Source: Botryotinia globosa
Lineage: Eukaryota; Ascomycota; Leotiomycetes; Helotiales; Sclerotiniaceae
Length of the DNA: 64,000 nt
Assembly: GCA_014898425.1 (NCBI GenBank)
Contig: RCSZ01000017.1
Location: forward strand, 992,001 to 1,056,000
Direction of reading: 5' to 3'
A program made the position numbers and the translations under genes. The notes under the pieces are model-generated. The model was not told where the DNA came from. It saw only the letters and a list, made by a program, of their open reading frames with translations, and searched no databases. Below, piece after piece: positions 54,504 through 64,000 of this stretch. Numbering within the stretch: position 1 is the first letter of the stretch; each line of letters starts with the position of its first letter.

Positions 54504-57218
54504 ATGTCAGTAGTTCTGGGAACAAGTCCTATGGAAGAGAGTATTAGCAATGATGAATCGTCATCATTGTCCAACACGCTCAGTCGCCGCGTTCGTCCGC
54601 CACCAATAAAAACAAGTAATTCAGAGGAAGGCAGAGTTCCTCTGCGCGGTCGAAAAGTTCAACGTAAGGAATCGAAAGGTGGTCTCCGAGGAATTTTCAC
54701 CCGCAACAAATCTGAAAAGAATGTGGTATCGCCAGTGTTTAAAGGACACAAGTCAGCTCCATCAGTCACATCACCAACGCCACTTTCACCAAAGCTAATG
54801 AGTCCAATAACAAGTCCTGTGGGAGATGGGTTTTTTCGAAAGTTTGGTACTGGCAATGCAACTGAATCATCGTCTCCAACGACACCAGCAACACCAGGGA
54901 GAGCTACTAGGACCCCATCTCGTTTGAATCTTAGAGCCAAATCGATCATGGACGGCAAAACTGCCGCCAAACCTGCATCAAAACCCACCCCAAAAACCTC
55001 GGTATTTGATCCACCGCCATTATTCCAAAGTTACCCGCAATCTGTAAAGCATGCTCGTCTTTCTGCTTTAACTTTATCAGCCGATGCCATTATCCGCATG
55101 TCGAATCACAAAAGGAATACCAGCCTTCGAGATGAAATAGCACAAACAACCGAAATCGGGCCGGATGGGAAGAACATAACAATGAAACACAGAAGGCAAA
55201 GGTCAGGTTCAATATCCAAAGGTGAATGGACTCAAAAGATTTTTGTTTTGGTGACTTCCGGTTATCTTCTACAATATCCAGGCGAGGGAAATTTCGATCG
55301 ATTGCCAGAAAAGATGATTCAATTGGGCAAGGAGTCTGTAGCTTTTGCATCAGACGTTATCCCTGGTAAACATTGGGTATTGCAAGTATCTCAATCAATG
55401 AGTGCAGATGGAGTCCCAACATCAGACTCTAGGTCTTTATTATCAAGACTTGCATTCAGAAGTGCAGATTACCGGAGAAATGCTACTAGTCTTCTGCTTG
55501 TCTTGGATAGTGCCGAAGAAATGGATGCTTGGATTGCTGTACTGAGGAAAGAAATTGAAACACTTGGAGGCAAAAAGCAAATTACGGAAATCGGAACTGT
55601 GAAGACCGAAGAGAACCCACCAGAATTGAAGAGTCAACCAAGTCATCGATATCTCGCCCAAAGAAGAGGCTCAGATCAAATTTCTATTCCATGCTCACCA
55701 CATCGAGCTTCTAGTGATCGCCGTCCCTCGTGGCAGCGACCAGAAGGGCAAAATGTAGAATTGGCTTTACCATGGTCAACTCCCCGTGAACGTCGTCCCT
55801 CTTGGCAGCCAGAAGAACAGAATATTGAGGAGATATCCTTACCTGAGCCCCTTCCACGTTGGTCACTACACGAAGCCCAAAGTGAAGCAGCTAACAGACC
55901 AACGACCGGATGTGCATCAGTCACAAATAGTTCTAGCTCATATGAACAAAATTCGGAGGGTTTACGGGATAGTTTCAATAGATTATCATATTGCTCATCC
56001 GATCAACGAACTTACATCTCGTCTCCAGCCACATCCCCAACTAGGGATAGTACCTCTACCATGGAAGATTTGCCTCCTTTGGCTCTGGATGCAGTACGAG
56101 CAAGGCCGAATGCTGCAGATATAGTTGAACGTAGAAGATCATTACAAACGCTTCAAGGGGTACGGGATCCTATATCTCAAGTATCATCTCATCTTCAAAG
56201 TCCCCCACAAAGCTTGCGACAATCGAATTACGGTGTAACTTCCCGAGCTATGAGAAGCCCATCGCCGGCAACACCCAATTTCAGCGTACCTGTCTCTTCA
56301 AGTAAGAGATTTTCAACTAGAACTCCGGCTGCGGAAAGACGACCATCGCTTCCTGCAATGAATCTAACCATGGAGACTCAGAAGAGAAACAAAAAGGGAC
56401 CTCCAACGGCACTTTCCGTGGCTAGACCTTTATCTCCTGTTATGGATACAACATCACCGAAACGAGTTCCAATACCTGTTACCTCTACAGAACATTCACA
56501 GCGACCTTTTCAACGAACTAGATCATCGACAGTGGATGCCAAATCACGCTCTCTAGCACGGTCTCCCATTGGAAAGCGGTCAAGCAAAGAATTGAGATCC
56601 ACTCGACGTGTCTCTAGTTTTACGCCATCAAACAATACATTAGAAGTTCGCGACCCAGATTTACGACGACACTCTAGTATGCAGACAGTTCGCCAAACTA
56701 CACCATCTATCGAATCCAATGGATCATGTGTATTCAAATTTCCTGAACCACGTTCACCAAAGGTCACTCAAGATAAAGAGTCATTACCAATCCTTCAGGA
56801 ATCTTTATTTCCGGCCCAACCATTGCCGACACTTCCAGAGGTACCAGTCAAGCAAAGCTTACAGCGTCGTCCAAGAAGTATGCTTGCTTCCTCGGGTTAT
56901 CAGCCATCAATCGCCGAAGAGCCATCAAATCCTCCACGTCGCAAGCGACATTCTTCATCTTTCGCTCCTACAACCCTCTCTTCCCCTCTAAATCACAAAT
57001 CAAGTTATTCCTCTGGGTTGGTTTCGCCAGGAGGTGGACCCAGAAGACCTATTTCAAACAGAAGAAGCTTGCCAGCTCTTATGCATGGTGCTCCCCCAGC
57101 TCCTCCCCCAGATTGTGCTTTGCCTCCCTTGCCTCCTGGAAGTGCTGTAAGTACTATCGGAAGAACTAGGGGTACCTCTTTCGTGAATTCGAGAACGGAA
57201 ATTGGAGTGAAGGTTTAA
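54504..57218 (+). CDS. PH-domain protein with long disordered flanks
   Basis: 904 residues, one exon, ATG at 54504. Residues 1-200 are Ser/Pro/Lys-rich with many SP/TP sites. A pleckstrin-homology domain lies at about 235-355: it begins SISKGEWTQKIFVLVTSGYLLQY, continues GKHWVLQVSQ and ends with the typical helix SAEEMDAWIAVLRKEIETLG. From about 360 to the end it is disordered, rich in Ser/Pro/Arg with repeated RRPSW motifs (about 410, 432) and a Pro-rich segment APPAPPPDCALPPLPPG near the C-terminus, which could bind SH3 domains. PH domains of this type bind phosphoinositides or proteins at the cell cortex, so a signalling or polarity role is plausible but not proven. It resembles large fungal PH proteins without enzymatic domains. 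Confidence 0.88.
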   Translation: MSVVLGTSPMEESISNDESSSLSNTLSRRVRPPPIKTSNSEEGRVPLRGRKVQRKESKGGLRGIFTRNKSEKNVVSPVFKGHKSAPSVTSPTPLSPKLMSPITSPVGDGFFRKFGTGNATESSSPTTPATPGRATRTPSRLNLRAKSIMDGKTAAKPASKPTPKTSVFDPPPLFQSYPQSVKHARLSALTLSADAIIRMSNHKRNTSLRDEIAQTTEIGPDGKNITMKHRRQRSGSISKGEWTQKIFVLVTSGYLLQYPGEGNFDRLPEKMIQLGKESVAFASDVIPGKHWVLQVSQSMSADGVPTSDSRSLLSRLAFRSADYRRNATSLLLVLDSAEEMDAWIAVLRKEIETLGGKKQITEIGTVKTEENPPELKSQPSHRYLAQRRGSDQISIPCSPHRASSDRRPSWQRPEGQNVELALPWSTPRERRPSWQPEEQNIEEISLPEPLPRWSLHEAQSEAANRPTTGCASVTNSSSSYEQNSEGLRDSFNRLSYCSSDQRTYISSPATSPTRDSTSTMEDLPPLALDAVRARPNAADIVERRRSLQTLQGVRDPISQVSSHLQSPPQSLRQSNYGVTSRAMRSPSPATPNFSVPVSSSKRFSTRTPAAERRPSLPAMNLTMETQKRNKKGPPTALSVARPLSPVMDTTSPKRVPIPVTSTEHSQRPFQRTRSSTVDAKSRSLARSPIGKRSSKELRSTRRVSSFTPSNNTLEVRDPDLRRHSSMQTVRQTTPSIESNGSCVFKFPEPRSPKVTQDKESLPILQESLFPAQPLPTLPEVPVKQSLQRRPRSMLASSGYQPSIAEEPSNPPRRKRHSSSFAPTTLSSPLNHKSSYSSGLVSPGGGPRRPISNRRSLPALMHGAPPAPPPDCALPPLPPGSAVSTIGRTRGTSFVNSRTEIGVKV

Positions 57219-58552
57219 GCCCTAGATTTTCTGAGGAATTCTCAATCATCAATGAGATGGGCTAAGAACTCTCATTCTTATTACGGCGTTCATGATACCA
57301 TTTCTTATTTCCCACATTGTACATTCAAGTCCTTTCTTTGCTTTTCTTCAAACAGTTTCTTTTCTTCTTCCATTCTTCTCCACTGTATTCTATTTCGAAG
57401 ATAATGTTCACTTTCACGAAACAAACATGACGCAGCACGGCAGGCGGTTTTTGCGTCTTTTCTCTTCTTGATAACCATTACATACAATCATGGTCTAATA
57501 TCTAGAAAAGACTTCCACATACGAAACGAAGGCGAGGATTTGGACGCTATGTACTTTTATGCATTTTAGGCTTGGATGGGAAATTATAGGGTTGAAATCC
57601 CATTTTAATCTTGATGATTGAAATTGTTATGCAAAAGTGTCGAGGAAAGAGAGTGCTGTGGGGCGATATAATTCAATAAGCTTGGCGATGAGGGCTGAGA
57701 ATTGAATTGGTGGGAGAGGCTTATGGAATTTTGGTCACGTATTATGAATTGAGATGAGATAAAATAGGATATAATAGAGATATCAACATTTACTCAAAAT
57801 TGGACTTCTACTTGTGATACTTGGTGATGGTTGTGACATGCATGCTGATTTATGATCAATCTCATGTATATTAGTATGATACAGCAGCTCTCATAATAGG
57901 GCAAAACGTAATTGTAGTGTTATCTGATAATTGATATCCGAGACTCCTTCACTCTCTTGACAATTACGGGAATTGGAAAACTGCCGAGTCAAGTGGTGGC
58001 TATTGCGGGGGGGGGATTACATGGGCTTTTTCGGGATATGTATGTGTGTTGGTTGTACAAACGGGGGGTTTGGTCATGTATATATGCATGTATGTATGTA
58101 TGTATGTATGTATGTATGTATGTATGTATGTATGTATGTATGTATGTATGTATATATGTATGGGATGGGATTTTTGATGTTGGGTTTTGTCTATTTATAT
58201 ATTCGGGATACGCTTAGAGGTTGTTGTTGGCTGAGGTTTGTGATGATAACATGTTAACATGGATCGTGAGTTGCCGGGAAGCGGAAAGAGATGGTGGTTA
58301 GGAGAGATCGTGCGTCCGTCTGCGAGTGTGTTTGGGGTATTGAAATGGGTGATGGAGTGGAAGCAACCTACTTTTCGGAATAGCGAGCCAGTTAAAGCCC
58401 CACTAACAGTGCCGGGCTCGGTTCGGAATACACCGTCCTGTGTCTAGACTCCACCACTAATCACACACACTCCACACTTTCCTGTCCTACAATCCCAATT
58501 ACTTGAATAATTAATATGATAAAGCCTATCCCTCCATCAAATAACCATACTC
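57219..58552. other. Intergenic spacer with microsatellite
   Basis: Besides the (TATG)n microsatellite no gene is certain. On the minus strand a short frame (ATG at 57478 to 57305, 57 codons) encodes a Lys/Glu/Arg-rich peptide of protein-like composition, but it overlaps the 3' region of the PH gene and lacks motifs. Confidence 0.5.
58086..58152. repeat. (TATG)n microsatellite
   Basis: About sixteen nearly perfect TATG units. The frames across it translate as CMYV repeats, which is not a protein signal. Such loci are usually length-polymorphic. Confidence 0.9.
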
Positions 58553-58641
58553 GGTCGCTTAGCTCAGTTGGTTAGAGCGTGGTGCTAATAGGTTCTGACC
58601 TCAAAACGCCAAGGTCGCGAGTTCGACCCTCGTAGTGATCA
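58553..58641 (+). tRNA. tRNA-Ile (anticodon AAT), intron-containing
   Basis: 89 nt with discriminator A. Acceptor GGTCGCT pairs with AGTGATC. The D-arm is GCTCAGTTGGTTAGAGC. Anticodon stem TGGTG pairs with CGCCA, loop CTAATA-A, and a 15-nt intron lies one base 3' of the anticodon. The T-arm GCGAG-TTCGACC-CTCGT has the normal TTCGA. The mature RNA is 74 nt. A T-run lies 5-10 nt downstream. Confidence 0.92.
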
Positions 58642-61171
58642 AATTATTTTTTTGTGGTTTTTTTTGCATCAAGAATCATCAAAAATAGCCAAGTATTGAT
58701 GGAGTTATGATGTTTTGAAGTTGTGGATGGTGAAAATCTTGCGTGGGGACGACGAGAGCAGTAAGGGAGGGGCGCTGCTTTTGTTTATAGAGCACCGCTA
58801 ATTTCTTTTGCGGGTATAGGTAATGGATAAATAGATGATGGGTAAGTTAGAATTGAAAGGTAACTTTGAGAATAGAGATTGTGTGAGGGATGATTGATGT
58901 CAACGTTACGGGGAACGACTCCAGACGACTTTCAACGTTAGACTTGCCTTGTTATTTTCTTATGCTATCTATCTGTCTATGGCCTGTAAAAGTGGCAAGA
59001 CGACTGCTCTTTGTACGGAAACACTGGTTTGGAGGGAGGAGATAAGATAATAAAAATATAAGTGTTAGGGAGCCAGTCAATTTGTTGCCCTCCTTTCGCA
59101 AACGGACACAAGAACAACGTCTGTCAGACATCTTTGGGTATATTTATTTACTCTGCCCTCTGGTCATCTATGCAAAGTCAAACAGAGTTCAAGATTGTTT
59201 CGTACTTTGATAAACCACTCAACACAGAGGGTGTTTTGGGGCTATAGTTCGCCTCCTCGGGCTAAGAATTGAGATGCTAGGTCGATTCTATTTGATTTCA
59301 TCCATTATGTGCCTTTCGTTATGCTGAACTGACAAGTGTCAAGTTGAAGAGGCCCATGAGCGGCGGTCGTTGAGGAGTATCTACAGTAGATACGCATCTT
59401 ACTGGAGGTCTCGAGTAGTCCACGGTTGTGTGTACCTTTGATCAAAGCTATTAGACATACTGCATTGACAAGATGTGATGTGAGTCTGGTACGACTTTTT
59501 AATCTCTTCCTCTGCTTAGAAGGTCATCACTAATGGCAAATATCTTGTAGCACGAAACATTTCCCCGCAATTCCGAGACAAAACCATCAAGACAGGTCGC
59601 ACTATTGTCCATACGGTTACAGTCGGCCACAAGTTGTCATCACGACAAGCGCGCTAATTTCTTAATGCTTTTTTGTCCTCTTTATGCTCTATATCTTATC
59701 TATCACAATGCAACCACCAGACAAGGTGAGCTACATCTTATCAACCCTTAAAAATTGCATTTGCATTCAAAGCTGCGTACTGCGATGTATCAGGAATAGA
59801 TCGTTAGTTGATCAAACTCATGTCATGGCTGTACTCTGCAAAGAACACGAAACAGCCTGATACTACCTAAACTCTCAGTTTGGAATCTTGCAGAATCCTA
59901 CATACATTGAGAGATACGAAATGGCGTCCTCTAAGAACACTTGTATCGTTTTGGAAAGTCTTGGGTAGTTCAAGAGGGGTAGGATATTGAGACGATCGAT
60001 ACGACAGATGCACTGTACGGTTGGCTCTCACGATTGCCAGAGTGAACATTTGGAGTTTGGTGGGATTTTTCTGCCACATCTAGATGGATGGGGGTCGATG
60101 GGGGTCGATGGGGGTCGACAGTATCGCAAGAGCCTTTTGTGCATTAAGTTGCACACAAATTCCCAAATTCGGCACCCCCACTGTATCACTGTGTGTCACT
60201 GCATGACTGCAGTTTCACTGTTGTCAATTGCCTAAGTACAGATCACAGACATTTCCAACGCATATTTGACAATAAATCAAAGCCCAGCCTGCGGTTTTAC
60301 GCTCTTTATACGCGAAATTGGTCAGAGTTATCTTTTGGCCTATGCTGAACAGTCACTTGTAGTTGTAGTCTTTGGTCTGCCTTTCTGCGACGGCTCTATC
60401 CATTCTTTCCATGGACCAATTAATTTGAAGATACGAGAATGGGGCGCAATTGGGCGTCTGTCTATGAGAGAATTTTCTCAGCTTCGTTCTACCCCGCGGT
60501 GATGGAATGTTTGTGAATTTGCAGCGAACGCGCATATAATCTAAGCACAGCAATTTGATAGCGCGATTGATACCTATCACGGATCTTAGCCGACCCCACT
60601 CACTCGAAATGGTTCAAATGAGATTTCCAGCTACGCCTCTTCAAATACCCCGCATCCATGTAACATCGCTAATCACTGGATATCGAATGACCCCTCTGCC
60701 AAGGACCATGATCTTGATGGATTGATATTATCAATGGAATTTGCCTGTGATTTTGAGCTGAATTCGTTGATGTGATATGGCATCATGATTGGGTGATTTT
60801 GCGCAAAAGTCCATGAAAGTGTTTTCACAACGTGCTTGGCTATGCTAGAAACCCGTTCGAGCATGTCGTCCTTCTTTTGCTCGTAACCACATGTGATAGA
60901 TCATGACACAACTGTCAAGCCATTCCAATGAAGAGTCCATTGATGTATCACTCAAGAGTTTGCGTCTCTCACGATGGCAACCATCAGCCATAGCTCAGCT
61001 AGCCACCGAAACACCGAAAGTGAAGGACCCCGCACTATCATGTGGATATATAAGTCGAGCATATCCAGACCAAGATCTGATTTGAATTCCTCACTACTCA
61101 TCTAATTCTCACGGCAACAATCATTACTCAAATCAATTTTCTCTAGCAACCCACACATATCATCATCCAAT
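58642..61171. other. Intergenic spacer before the lectin gene
   Basis: About 2.5 kb without a supportable gene. A three-copy repeat ATGGGGGTCG lies at about 60088-60118. Short frames have no motifs. The frame at 60903-61085 overlaps the lectin promoter and is not credible. Confidence 0.5.
61047..61054 (+). promoter_or_regulatory. TATA box of the lectin gene
   Basis: TATATAAG, about 118 bp upstream of the lectin ATG, a normal spacing for a fungal gene with a short leader. Confidence 0.5.
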
Positions 61172-61824
61172 ATGGTTTTCAACGGCGTCGGTACCTACGA
61201 GATTGTGCCATACCAGGCTCCAACTCTTAACCTCAATGCTTGGGAAGGTTTGCTCACACCTGGAGCGGTTGTCAGAACATAGTAAGTTTATCTGTAGACC
61301 GTCCTAACACGCTGCAGATGACAATAACTAATGCTACTGGTGATTTTAGCGCTCGTGGTGATCAACCAAGCGATAACGCCAAGTGGCAGGTAGCACTCGT
61401 TGCTGGCTCTGGGGATAGCGCTGAGTATTTGATCATCAATGTTCGCAGCGGTTTCTTCCTCACCGCGACCGGTAAGTTTTATACCAATGGACATCAGAGG
61501 TCCATTGACATGCTAATCCAATAATCATAGGCGACAACAAGATTGTCTCGACTCCTCAAATCTCCCCAACTGATCAGTCTGCCCGCTGGACTATCAAGGC
61601 CTCAACAACCAATGGCTACCAAGTCTTCACGTCAGTATAATCCCAATCGCCCTGAGCAACTCAATAGCCCAAGTAGCTGACACCAAACTCACAGTATCAA
61701 CAACAAGATCTCCAGCCGTGGCCAACTTTCTGTAAAAGACTTTGGCACCCAAAGTGGAGCTGATATCCTCTCGGCAACTACAAAGAATGAGGATAACCAG
61801 AAATGGTATTTCGATCCCAAGTAA
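61172..61824 (+). CDS. Agglutinin-type beta-trefoil lectin (Sclerotinia sclerotiorum agglutinin family)
   Basis: A soluble carbohydrate-binding protein of the ricin-B-like beta-trefoil fold. Exons 61172-61281, 61350-61471, 61531-61630 and 61695-61824 give 462 nt, 153 residues, the length I recall for the Sclerotinia agglutinin. Motifs in order: GTYEIVPYQAP, LNLNAWEG, WQVALVAGSG, YLIINVRSGFFLTA, ARWTIK, and the terminal NQKWYFDPK, a trefoil QxW-type repeat. There is no signal peptide, so it is cytosolic or leaves by an unconventional route, as reported for this lectin type. The family binds Gal/GalNAc and is abundant in sclerotia; toxicity to insects has been reported for the homologue. Expression control is unknown. 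All splice sites are GT-AG; the third intron donor is GTCAGT. Confidence 0.92.
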
Positions 61825-62330
61825 ATAGCAAGGGTATTATCTATCCTAGCGGGTAGCCTGATTTCGAATGAATGGAATTCAACACACTCTTTTGGGGCAT
61901 CTGTATACAGATGTAGGTAGCAAATGAAAACAATAGTCTTTTCTTGTGGGATATGGAGATGATTACTTTTCTGGATGATTTGACCATGAAGACGATTCTA
62001 CGACCATCGTTACATTTTTTTTTCTTGCGCTGTTTAGCAAAAGCACCTTGCCCATAGCAGCTGAAATGTTATGTAGAAAATTGATGATGAATAATGGGTC
62101 TATAAGAATATAAATATAACACATTGTTCAAAGTATAATATAGAAAGCTAGTCTGTTGATACATATACAACCCCGGTTTCATCATTCGCATTCGAGTATT
62201 AGCATCCTGACCAAAAATATAAAAAACGAAATTATCATTATTATTTGCTTGACCATTCTTTCAATATCGCAAGGGAAAAACTTTAATTCTTGAATCATAA
62301 TCGGATATTGCCTTACACTTTGAAAGATAC
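61825..62330. other. Convergent 3' spacer
   Basis: AT-rich 3' regions of the lectin gene and the acidic-protein gene; no gene seen. Confidence 0.55.
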
Positions 62331-64000
62331 TTAATCATCTCCACCTTCGTCATGTCTATCACCGCCATTGTCTTCACCATTATTTCCATCGTCATTCCCA
62401 TTTTCATTTCCACCACCATCGTCGTTCCCATTATCGTCATTCCCATCAGCGTTCCCGCCATCATTTCCACGATCATTGTTCCCACCATCGTCTTTCTCAC
62501 CACCATCATTCCCTCCTTCATCATTTTCACCAGTACTATCTTCTTCCCCTCCCCCATCTCCGTTACCACCTTCTTCATTTCCATCTTGATTATCTCCTCC
62601 TTGGTCATCTCCTGCTTGGTCATCTCCTCCTTGGTCGTCTCCCGCTTGGTCATCTCCCGCTTGGTCATCTCCTCCTTGGTCATCTCCCCCCTGAAATTCA
62701 TCCACTTGGCTGTCCCCTTGATCTTGCGTATCATCTTTTCTCTCGTCTCTCGCTTCACTATCACCAGTATTATTTTCTTCCTGGTTTTCCTCCGGTTCAT
62801 CTCGGTCTGCGTTGTTCTCTTCTGTATCATTCTCGTTTGCTTCATCCCCATCTTGATTGGTTCCACTTCCATCGTCATCCTGGTTGCCGTCTTCTTGGTT
62901 CTCTTGAGTATTTTCATTCTCTTTTCCTCCTTTGCTTCCTTCCTGATCATCTCCTTCGTCACCCCCTTGAACCTGTTCATCAGCTGCCCCTTGATTTTCA
63001 TTTTCGCTCCTCTCTCCTTCATCTTTTTGATCGCTTTCATTCCCTCCCTCCGAATCAATTGCCAAATTATTGTCCTCTGTTTGATCGTGTTCATCCGCAT
63101 CATCTGAGCCTGGATTATCTCCATCTGGATTATCTCCATCTGGATTATCTCCATCTGGATTATCTCCTTCTGGATTATCTCCTTCTGGATTGTCACTTTG
63201 CTCGGTTGAACCCGTTGGATCTTCTTTCTCCTCGTTTTGCTCGCCCAAGTCTTGTTGAGTATCATCGTCCTCCTTTTCATCTCCTTTGCCATCATCTTCT
63301 TCACCACTTCCCTCGTTGTCTCCATCTATTTGGTCAGTTTCGTCATTCTTCCCTTCAGTGCCTTCTTCTTGACTCTGATTATCTTCCTCCTCTTGACCAC
63401 TCTTCTGTCCGATACCTGCTTGTTGGTTCTCTTGATCACCCTCCACATCGTTGTTATCTCCTGAATCTATTTCCTGAGTATCATTTCCATCCTCGTCATC
63501 TTGGTCAACATTCTTAGTTTCTGAATCGTCCTCTTCACCATCTCTATCACTTCCATCACCCCCGCTCTCTAACTTGCCTTGTTCCCCTTCGCTTCTATCG
63601 CCGTCGTCCACCTCTTGATTATCCTGATTGTCGGCAGCATCGGAACCCCCTTCTCTGATTTCTTGATCAGCATCTCCACTCGCTTCGTCCTTTCCATTGT
63701 TGTCGCTATCCGAGCCATTTTCGACTTCGCTCGCTTCCCCTGTTCCATCCACACCTTTTCCACCATCCCCACCATCATCATTGTCCTCTTCGTTCTGGCC
63801 GTTCTCGCTTTTTGAATCATCGGCCTCCCCAACTGCCCCCTTGTCTCCGTTATCCGAATTGTTTTGATCTTCATTTCCTCCATCTTCAGCGTCCCGATTT
63901 TGTCCATCGTCCACTTCTTCATTATTACCATCTCTTTCTCCACCATCATCCTCACTTTTGAGGTCTTCCTCAGAAGCCTCGCTCTTAGGAGTTTCATCTC
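62331..64000 (-). CDS. Highly acidic Asp/Glu/Gly/Asn-rich repeat protein, 5' part missing
   Basis: The frame is open from the window edge to a TAA at 62331, so at least 556 codons are present and the start lies outside. Nearly every residue is D, E, G, N, Q, S or K, and hydrophobic residues are rare. Two short repeat blocks are obvious: five to six copies of a 5-residue unit NPDGD/NPEGD (DNA about 63113-63193) and about seven units of GDDQA/GDDQG (about 62596-62692). There is no recognisable domain. The strand bias makes alternative frames open too (for example a Lys/Met/Thr-rich frame at 62261-63325), but the acidic frame is the longest and continues past the edge. It could be a disordered nuclear, cell-wall or calcium-binding protein; nothing decides. 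Confidence 0.75.
   Translation of the reverse strand, partial: DETPKSEASEEDLKSEDDGGERDGNNEEVDDGQNRDAEDGGNEDQNNSDNGDKGAVGEADDSKSENGQNEEDNDDGGDGGKGVDGTGEASEVENGSDSDNNGKDEASGDADQEIREGGSDAADNQDNQEVDDGDRSEGEQGKLESGGDGSDRDGEEDDSETKNVDQDDEDGNDTQEIDSGDNNDVEGDQENQQAGIGQKSGQEEEDNQSQEEGTEGKNDETDQIDGDNEGSGEEDDGKGDEKEDDDTQQDLGEQNEEKEDPTGSTEQSDNPEGDNPEGDNPDGDNPDGDNPDGDNPGSDDADEHDQTEDNNLAIDSEGGNESDQKDEGERSENENQGAADEQVQGGDEGDDQEGSKGGKENENTQENQEDGNQDDDGSGTNQDGDEANENDTEENNADRDEPEENQEENNTGDSEARDERKDDTQDQGDSQVDEFQGGDDQGGDDQAGDDQAGDDQGGDDQAGDDQGGDNQDGNEEGGNGDGGGEEDSTGENDEGGNDGGEKDDGGNNDRGNDGGNADGNDDNGNDDGGGNENGNDDGNNGEDNGGDRHDEGGDD

Noticed and set aside
57957..58257. Open frames with CMYV repeats
   Set aside because: They are translations of the (TATG)n microsatellite.
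62261..63325. Minus-strand Lys/Met/Thr-rich frame and plus-strand Ile/Ser-rich frames over the acidic gene
   Set aside because: They arise from the low-complexity codon pattern of the acidic frame, which is longer and runs past the window edge.

Overview
The window is nuclear DNA from a filamentous ascomycete, most likely a Sclerotiniaceae leotiomycete of the Botrytis/Sclerotinia type. The evidence is short introns of about 50-100 nt with GTAAGT-like donors and CTAAC/CTGAC-like branch sites, AT-rich low-complexity spacers, a DASH-complex gene, DUF3328/UstYa-type proteins, RIP-like transitions in a repeat, and a 153-aa agglutinin-type lectin that I recognise as the Sclerotinia sclerotiorum agglutinin family.

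Layout. 1-4.1 kb is a gene-poor, AT-rich, simple-repeat region. It contains a complete miniature LTR element (two 143-bp LTRs, 5-bp target duplication) whose LTRs differ only by transitions. 4.1-5.2 kb: linker histone H1 (six exons). 8.2-9.3 kb: a GNAT protein with an acidic tail. 10.3-12.0 kb: a decayed cytochrome P450. 12.8-13.9 kb: an unrecognised 348-aa protein. 15.9-17.8 kb: a Pho84-type phosphate transporter with CACGTG boxes upstream. 18.7-19.6 kb: a PhzF-fold enzyme. 21.5-26.3 kb: a long coiled-coil protein and a possibly mitochondrial protein that may be a degenerate 2H phosphoesterase. 26.9-28.4 kb: a secreted M14 zinc carboxypeptidase. 30.1-32.5 kb: a PARP-like ADP-ribosyltransferase and a 2EXR protein. 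33.3 kb: intron-containing tRNA-Val. 33.7-35.0 kb: a short MetE-like protein.

35.4-35.8 kb is an extremely AT-rich island. It is followed by a group of possible specialised-metabolism genes: an ABCC transporter in ten exons (36.8-42.0 kb), a UstYa/DUF3328 protein (42.3-43.1 kb) and a membrane-anchored protein with two HxxHC-like motifs (44.3-45.2 kb). No backbone enzyme or precursor peptide was found beside them, so this is at most a partial or precursor-less cluster.

45.8 kb: a second GNAT enzyme. 49.4 kb: a small Ser/Thr/Pro-rich protein. 50.2-51.6 kb: ASK1 of the DASH/Dam1 complex, with a GC-AG intron. 54.5-57.2 kb: a PH-domain protein. 58.55 kb: intron-containing tRNA-Ile. 61.2-61.8 kb: the agglutinin-type lectin. 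62.3-64.0 kb: the 3' part of a gene for a very acidic repeat protein that runs off the right edge.

Genes are mostly monocistronic and unrelated in function, as usual for fungi; the 36.8-45.2 kb group is the only one that suggests joint work. Exon boundaries were inferred by eye from splice signals, reading-frame continuity and family motifs. No search or alignment program was used.
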